This document shows, in pieces, positions 5,464 through 10,090 of a DNA stretch of 10,090 bases. The notes below the pieces were generated by a model. That model was given only the letters and a program-made list of their open reading frames with translations, made no database searches and was not told the DNA's origin. Source of the stretch: Desulfobacteraceae bacterium (GTDB taxonomy: Bacteria > Desulfobacterota > DSM-4660 > Desulfatiglandales > Desulfatiglandaceae); assembly GCA_011048855.1 (NCBI GenBank), contig DSCZ01000321.1:1-10090 (forward strand), given 5' to 3'. How positions within the stretch are numbered: position 1 is the first letter of the stretch; each line of letters starts with the position of its first letter. The translations under genes and the position numbers were made by a program.

Positions 5464-7261
5464 CCGGCGCCCCGTTGTCTTCCAGCTCCTCACGGAGAAG
5501 TGCATTCTCATAAAGCTCACTATAAATCGCGCAGGACCCCAGCAGACCGTCGTGGGTTCCCAATCCGGCCACGCTGCCCTGGTCAAGCACCAGGATCCTG
5601 TCCGCGCGCCGTATCACGGACGGCCGATGGGAAACCATCACCGTGATGGAAGTCGCCCTTCGGGAAAGGATCCGATCAATGATCCCGGCTTCGGTTACAC
5701 CATCCACCATCGAAAGAGCATCGTCCAGCAGCAGGATCGGGGGATTCCTCAGCAAGGCACGGGCGATCGTGAGCCTCTGGCGCTGCCCGCCCGACAGGCT
5801 GACCCCCCGCTCGCCCAGCATTGTATCGAGACCCTGTTCCAGGGCTGTCATCTCTTCGAGTATCCCGGCGTCCTTGAGCGCAGATTCGACTCCATCCTCG
5901 AACCCGGCTTCCGCACCGAACAGGACATTGTTTCGAACGGTGTCCGAGAAGACAAAAACATCCTGGGTCACGAAGCCGATGCGGCTCCGGAGCTCGGCCA
6001 GCGGAAAGGACCTCACATCGATTCCTCCGACGCAAACAGATCCTGCAGCCACGTCCATCAATCTGGGTAACAGGTTCATAAGCGTCGTCTTCCCTGAACC
6101 CACCCGGCCCACGACCGCCAGCGTTTCACCCTCCCCTGCACTGAAATCGACATCCTGGAGCGCCGGACCCCGCTCGCCGGGATAACCCGCCGTCACGGCC
6201 CTGAACTCGACCCCTCCACCCCCACCGATAGAAATCGGAATCGGCGGGTCTGCAATATCCGGAGATTCTTCAAGCACTCCTGCAATTCGGCGCATGGAAG
6301 CTGCACCCCGGTGCATCAGGTTGAAGACCCAGCCCATCGCCATCATCGGCCAGGTCAGAAGGGTTAAATAGCTTATGAACGCAACAAAATCCCCCGTGGT
6401 TATGGCACCGAGGATCGTCAGGCGGCCCCCGAACCAGATCACCGCCGCAAGTCCGGCATTCGCGGCCACAGACATCATGGGAATAAAAACCGCAAGAGAC
6501 CTCGCCAGCGTCATATTTGCTTCCAGATAAAGGGCGGACTCACGCTGCAGACGCTCCTCCTGCCAGTCGCGCCGGTCGTAGGCTTTTGTCACCCGGATGC
6601 TTGAAAAGGCCTCTCTCACCGTTTCGGTCAGCCCGGAGAAACAACGCTGCACGGATTCGAAACCGGCCGACATGCGCCGGGTTAATATCCTTGTTCCAAA
6701 GACCACCAGGGGCGCGGGTGTAAGAGCTATCAGAGTAAGCGCAGGGCTTATAGCCATCATGAAACCCACCGCCGCCAATCCAAGAATGACGCCGTCAACG
6801 AGCGCCACCAACCCCATTCCGGCTGCCATCCGAACCGCATTGATATCGTTGATGGCCCTTGCCATCACATCGCCGGTCCGCATCCTCCGGTAAAAGGAAG
6901 GAGAAAGGGTCTGGAGGTGCCCGTAAAGCCGACTCCGCAGGCCCTTTTCCACCAACCTTGAATGTCCGAATATGAAGTACCTCCAGATATATCGGAACAG
7001 GGCTATCAGGACGGCTATCCCGGCTATCGTTCCGGCCGGGGCGAGAAGAGCTCCGACGTCGACATTTCCGGCGACAAGCAGATCGACGGCCTGTTTTATC
7101 GCCTGAGGAATCAAAAGCTGAAGACCGTCCACGATCAGGAGGCTGGCGACTCCCACGGCCACGCGCACCCTGTTGGCGGCAAAAAAAGGGAAAATCGGCC
7201 TGTAGGCGTCCAAGGTTTCGCGAAGGCGACCGAAAATAAAAGGATAGGTCTTATTTGTCAT
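5453..7261 (-). CDS. ABC exporter half-transporter, MdlA/TM287-like subunit with degenerate catalytic Glu
   Basis: A 602-residue inner-membrane half-transporter with six predicted helices (roughly residues 32-55, 70-98, 148-172, 172-192, 255-278, 288-312) followed by an ATPase domain. Motifs: Walker A GRVGSGKT (385-392), Q-loop Q433, canonical signature LSGGQ (489-493), and H-loop His545. Walker B reads ILLLDDALS, so the catalytic Glu is Asp (514). The partner gene has the Glu but a deviant signature. Together they therefore build one consensus site (partner Walker A/B with this LSGGQ) and one degenerate site, as known for heterodimeric exporters such as TM287/288. The ATG at 7261 is followed by MTNKTYPFIFGRLRETL, a normal family start; AGG about 7 bases upstream is a weak ribosome site. 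It lies 57 bp downstream of the polymerase gene and overlaps the next ABC gene by 11 bp. Confidence 0.9.
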   Translation of the reverse strand: MTNKTYPFIFGRLRETLDAYRPIFPFFAANRVRVAVGVASLLIVDGLQLLIPQAIKQAVDLLVAGNVDVGALLAPAGTIAGIAVLIALFRYIWRYFIFGHSRLVEKGLRSRLYGHLQTLSPSFYRRMRTGDVMARAINDINAVRMAAGMGLVALVDGVILGLAAVGFMMAISPALTLIALTPAPLVVFGTRILTRRMSAGFESVQRCFSGLTETVREAFSSIRVTKAYDRRDWQEERLQRESALYLEANMTLARSLAVFIPMMSVAANAGLAAVIWFGGRLTILGAITTGDFVAFISYLTLLTWPMMAMGWVFNLMHRGAASMRRIAGVLEESPDIADPPIPISIGGGGGVEFRAVTAGYPGERGPALQDVDFSAGEGETLAVVGRVGSGKTTLMNLLPRLMDVAAGSVCVGGIDVRSFPLAELRSRIGFVTQDVFVFSDTVRNNVLFGAEAGFEDGVESALKDAGILEEMTALEQGLDTMLGERGVSLSGGQRQRLTIARALLRNPPILLLDDALSMVDGVTEAGIIDRILSRRATSITVMVSHRPSVIRRADRILVLDQGSVAGLGTHDGLLGSCAIYSELYENALLREELEDNGAPDAR

Positions 7262-7318
7262 ATAGGGCCTGTTTTAACCCTTTTTCAATTCATATCATTA
7301 AATACAGCATGAAAAATC
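7262..7318 (-). other. Short AT-rich spacer between polymerase and ABC genes
   Basis: This 57-bp gap is more AT-rich than its surroundings. It shows no hairpin with a T-run after the polymerase stop, so read-through into the ABC pair is possible. A TATGAA-type hexamer is present, but no convincing -35 sits at a proper distance. I cannot support a promoter here. Confidence 0.4.
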
Positions 7319-10090
7319 CTAATCAAACACTCTAATCCGGTGTACGGTTAGGGTTACCGCACCCTTTGACTCTTCTACGATTCCTGTTAGTATGCTTGGT
7401 CTTGCAACTTCCAGCATGCTGCAGTAACGGCGGTATTCTTCGGGAAAGAACACCGCCTCGTAAACGCCTGTTTCATCTTCGAACGAAACGAATTCCATTG
7501 CCTCCCCGTGCGCGGTTGAAACCGTCTTACCGGTTATCTTTATCCCGGCCATGGTGACCCTGCGGCCGGTCCATAAATGCATGTCCGCCGCGCACACGCA
7601 TCCGAGTGCGTTGATCCTGTCCCGGTGGCGCGAAAGCGGATGAACGGATATCACGAACCCGAAACTTTCCTGTTCATGGGACAACGGAGGCGGATCACCG
7701 CAGAATCGCTCCGCGGATGCCGAGGGCCGGAGGCCGGCATCGACGGCGAAAAGCCCGGGGCCCTTTCGCCCATTTTTCAGATGATTGAATTTGAAGGCCT
7801 GAAACAACAGATCGGCCCGGGACATCCCCCCGGCCAGTCCGTCCATACAGCCGGCTTTTATCAATGCACGCACATCATGAAGGCGGAGGAAACCGCCGAT
7901 GCGCGAAAGAAACCCGTCGAAAGAACCGAACCGTCCGTTTTCGGCCCGCTCTCGCATGACGGCGTCCACGGCCGCCCGGGAAAGCCCTTTTATAAGCATG
8001 AAACCCATACGAAGGGCACGGTCTTTACCGCTGCACATCCAATCACTCCGGTTGACATCCGGCAACAACACTTTCAGCCCCATCCGACGAGCTTCTGACA
8101 GATAGGCGTATGTGGAATAGTAGCCTCCGCCGTTCGAAATCACCGCCGCCATGAACTCCACGGGAAAACGGGCGCGCAGAAAGGCCGACTTGTATGCCAC
8201 CAGTGTATAGCTGGCCGAATGCGGCTTGCAGAAGCTGTATCCGTCGAAGCCCATCATCATGCTCCACACCTCTTTTATCGTTTCGTCGGACACCCCCCTC
8301 CGCCGGGCCCCTTCAAAGAAACGATCATGAAAATCGTCGAGTTTCCTCCCGCGGTCTTTTTTGCTCACCACTTTCCTGAGCGTGTCGGCTTCCCCCGGTT
8401 CGAATCCCGCCAGTTCGACGGCCGCCCGGCTGAGCTGCTCCTGGAATACCATAACCCCCATTGTTTCGTCGAGAACCGGGCACAGAAGAGGATGGGGGGA
8501 GACCCATCGTTCTCCGTGCAACCGCGACACCCATACATCAATGCTTCGGCTGGAGGCCGGACGGACGATCGAGGTTACAATTACATTCAGACTGAAATGA
8601 TCTGCTGCGAAGTATTTTTCGAAACTCATGCCGGAGCGCACCTTCGTCAACACCTGGCGGGTGGCGGGGCTTTCGAAGTAAAAAACCCCGATTGTTTCGG
8701 CCCTGTAGAATACTTCCACAGCCTTCCGGTCAAAAAGAGGATTCAAACCGGCGTAATCGATATGCTTTCCGTAATTCGCCTCCACCATCGCCAGGGCGTC
8801 TCTTATTACGCTGAGGCTGCGATTTCCAAGGATGTCTATTTTGACGAGCCCGGCATCTTCGACCGCGTTTTTATCCCACTGGAGCACCTGCGGACCGGAC
8901 GCGGAAATCTCCACAGGGCAATACCGGCGGATTTCGTCCGGCACCAGCACAACCCCCCCGCAATGCGTGGAGAGGTGTTCGAAATGTCCTTCGAGATGCT
9001 TCGCGGTTTCCAGCACCCGGTCCCAGGGTGGATCCAGCTTAACACCCCTGAATTTCGGATGGCTCATGAGCCCGGTCCCCATATCCCGCAGGGACCACCT
9101 GTATCCGATCCTGCTGGTTACCGCGCCGATCTCCCTTGTGCTGAGGCCGAGCACCTTCGCAACCTCACGTACGGCGGCCCTGGCACCGAACGTGGAATGA
9201 GCTCCCACCATAGACGCCCGGCGCGTGCCGTACACGGCGAACACGTAATCGAGCACCTGTTCGCGCTCGTCCCACGGGAAATCCACATCGATGTCCGGGG
9301 GATCCTCCCGTTGCGGATTCAGGAATCGTTCAAAAAAAAGCCCGTGGGCGATGGGATCCACATGCGTGATGCCGAGTGCATAGGAAACAATCGAAGCCGC
9401 GGAGCTCCCCCGCCCGCAGGAACGGGGCACCCGCGAGGTGATGTCCGCCACCACCAGAAAATAATGTGCGAAATTCTTCTCCCGGATGATCTTCATTTCA
9501 TGATCCACCCGTGTCCGAACCGCACCGGTAAACCCTCCGTAGCGGCGGCTGCAGCCTTCGACAACCTTTTCGTAAAGCCTTTCGAAAGCCTCCCGGTCGT
9601 CCATGTCTCCGAAACGGGGGAAAACCGTTTCATTCCATTCCCACGCAAAGCTGCAGGCCTGCGCTACAGCGACCGAGTTTTCCAACGCCTCCGGCGCATG
9701 GGGGAAATGGCCGATCATCACCTCCGGTGAACACAGATAATTGTGCTCCCGGCAAAGCTCCGCCGAATCGAGCCTGGAACAGGTGGTGTTTAAGGCCACC
9801 GCCCGGAGGATGCGGTGGAGCAGGTGGTCCTCCGGCCGAACCAGGAACACGCGGTTTGTGGCCAGTGGTGGAATTCCGGACTTCCGGGAAAACGCATGGC
9901 AGGCGGCCATACGGTAGCCGGGGGACATTTCAACGAAAAGGTCTTCGGATCCGTCACATTTCAGCGATTTGAGCAGCTGGAAATCGTCGGAACACACCAC
10001 AAGCCCGACCCTCCGCTCCCTCAGCGACCTGACGAGATCGAAACGTCCGTGGCAATGGCGGTCCGAAGCCAGGCGGCACAGACCGGCATA
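7319..10090 (-). CDS. dnaE: DNA polymerase III alpha subunit, compact DnaE2/ImuC-like C-family polymerase, 5'-truncated
   Basis: A C-family DNA polymerase catalytic subunit; 923 residues are visible and the frame is open through the right edge, so about 80-110 N-terminal residues are missing. Numbering from the first visible residue: the end of the PHP domain (to about 110), then GRGSSAASIVSYALGI (226-241), PDIDVDF (265-271) with catalytic Asp268 and Asp270, and VKIDILG (416-422) with the third catalytic Asp419. Next come GVMVFQEQLSRAA (545-557), SKKDRGRKLDDF (576-587) and GYSFCKPHSASY (617-628), then a helix-hairpin-helix region near 700-755 and a C-terminal OB fold (about 840-920, containing GKTVST and EFVSFEDETG). 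It ends right after the OB fold, lacking the tau-binding tail of replicative DnaE1 (about 1160 residues). This suggests an accessory, possibly error-prone, translesion polymerase, though the exact class is uncertain. PHP ligands and the clamp motif are degenerate. No imuA/imuB partner is visible. Confidence 0.9.
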   Translation of the reverse strand, partial: YAGLCRLASDRHCHGRFDLVRSLRERRVGLVVCSDDFQLLKSLKCDGSEDLFVEMSPGYRMAACHAFSRKSGIPPLATNRVFLVRPEDHLLHRILRAVALNTTCSRLDSAELCREHNYLCSPEVMIGHFPHAPEALENSVAVAQACSFAWEWNETVFPRFGDMDDREAFERLYEKVVEGCSRRYGGFTGAVRTRVDHEMKIIREKNFAHYFLVVADITSRVPRSCGRGSSAASIVSYALGITHVDPIAHGLFFERFLNPQREDPPDIDVDFPWDEREQVLDYVFAVYGTRRASMVGAHSTFGARAAVREVAKVLGLSTREIGAVTSRIGYRWSLRDMGTGLMSHPKFRGVKLDPPWDRVLETAKHLEGHFEHLSTHCGGVVLVPDEIRRYCPVEISASGPQVLQWDKNAVEDAGLVKIDILGNRSLSVIRDALAMVEANYGKHIDYAGLNPLFDRKAVEVFYRAETIGVFYFESPATRQVLTKVRSGMSFEKYFAADHFSLNVIVTSIVRPASSRSIDVWVSRLHGERWVSPHPLLCPVLDETMGVMVFQEQLSRAAVELAGFEPGEADTLRKVVSKKDRGRKLDDFHDRFFEGARRRGVSDETIKEVWSMMMGFDGYSFCKPHSASYTLVAYKSAFLRARFPVEFMAAVISNGGGYYSTYAYLSEARRMGLKVLLPDVNRSDWMCSGKDRALRMGFMLIKGLSRAAVDAVMRERAENGRFGSFDGFLSRIGGFLRLHDVRALIKAGCMDGLAGGMSRADLLFQAFKFNHLKNGRKGPGLFAVDAGLRPSASAERFCGDPPPLSHEQESFGFVISVHPLSRHRDRINALGCVCAADMHLWTGRRVTMAGIKITGKTVSTAHGEAMEFVSFEDETGVYEAVFFPEEYRRYCSMLEVARPSILTGIVEESKGAVTLTVHRIRVFD

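Noticed and set aside
5464..5586. N-terminal extension of the 702-residue ABC subunit
   Set aside because: It would overlap the upstream ABC gene by about 130 bases in another frame and its residues do not resemble exporter N-termini. The ATG at 5463 gives the usual family start.
7262..7318. Promoter for the ABC exporter pair in the 57-bp gap
   Set aside because: AT-rich sequence gives partial -10 matches but no -35 better than chance at 16-18 bases; not supportable from sequence alone.
8219..9730. Long plus-strand open frame of about 500 codons opposite the polymerase gene
   Set aside because: It lies entirely antisense to a polymerase with intact catalytic motifs. Its translation is rich in His, Pro and Arg with no recognisable domain, as expected for the complement of a GC-biased coding strand.

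Overview
The window is a roughly 56% GC bacterial chromosome segment that is almost fully coding. It carries six genes, two of them cut by the window edges. The gene content points to a Desulfobacterota (former Deltaproteobacteria) genome. The clues are a tandem pair of dissimilar MoeA-type proteins, a compact C-family DNA polymerase of the kind I associate with that group, and a heterodimeric ABC exporter whose second subunit starts with the 'GY-EE-LG-PYD' type of N-terminus. This lineage call is inference from protein style, not from any search.

Layout, left to right. (1) Positions 1-655, minus strand: 5' part of a MoeA-like protein that runs off the left edge. (2) Positions 670-1908, minus strand: a complete MoeA, with the partial gene 14 bp downstream of it in an apparent operon for molybdenum (or tungsten) cofactor maturation. 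(3) Positions 1909-2171: a 263-bp divergent intergenic region. It holds an inverted repeat of two 9-base arms, weak promoter candidates on both strands, and a hairpin plus T8 reading rightward that ends only 6 bp before the next start codon. (4) Positions 2172-3350, plus strand: a 12-TM major facilitator resembling the fosmidomycin-resistance (Fsr) type. (5) Positions 3355-5463 and 5453-7261, minus strand: two overlapping ABC exporter half-transporters that together make a heterodimer with one canonical and one degenerate ATP site. (6) Positions 7319-10090, minus strand: a DnaE-type DNA polymerase alpha subunit, open at the right edge. Its polymerase aspartates are intact, but the visible part of its PHP domain and its clamp-binding motif are degenerate.

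The minus-strand polymerase and the two ABC genes are co-directional (57 bp gap, then an 11-bp overlap), but I see no functional link between the polymerase and the exporter. The MFS gene converges on the exporter, with only 4 bp between stop codons. I found no RNA genes, insertion sequences, CRISPR arrays or phage signatures. I do not see a clearly new biological system. The most interesting points are the architecture of the divergent control region (possible attenuator or small RNA, and an inverted repeat over a promoter) and the motif losses in the polymerase.
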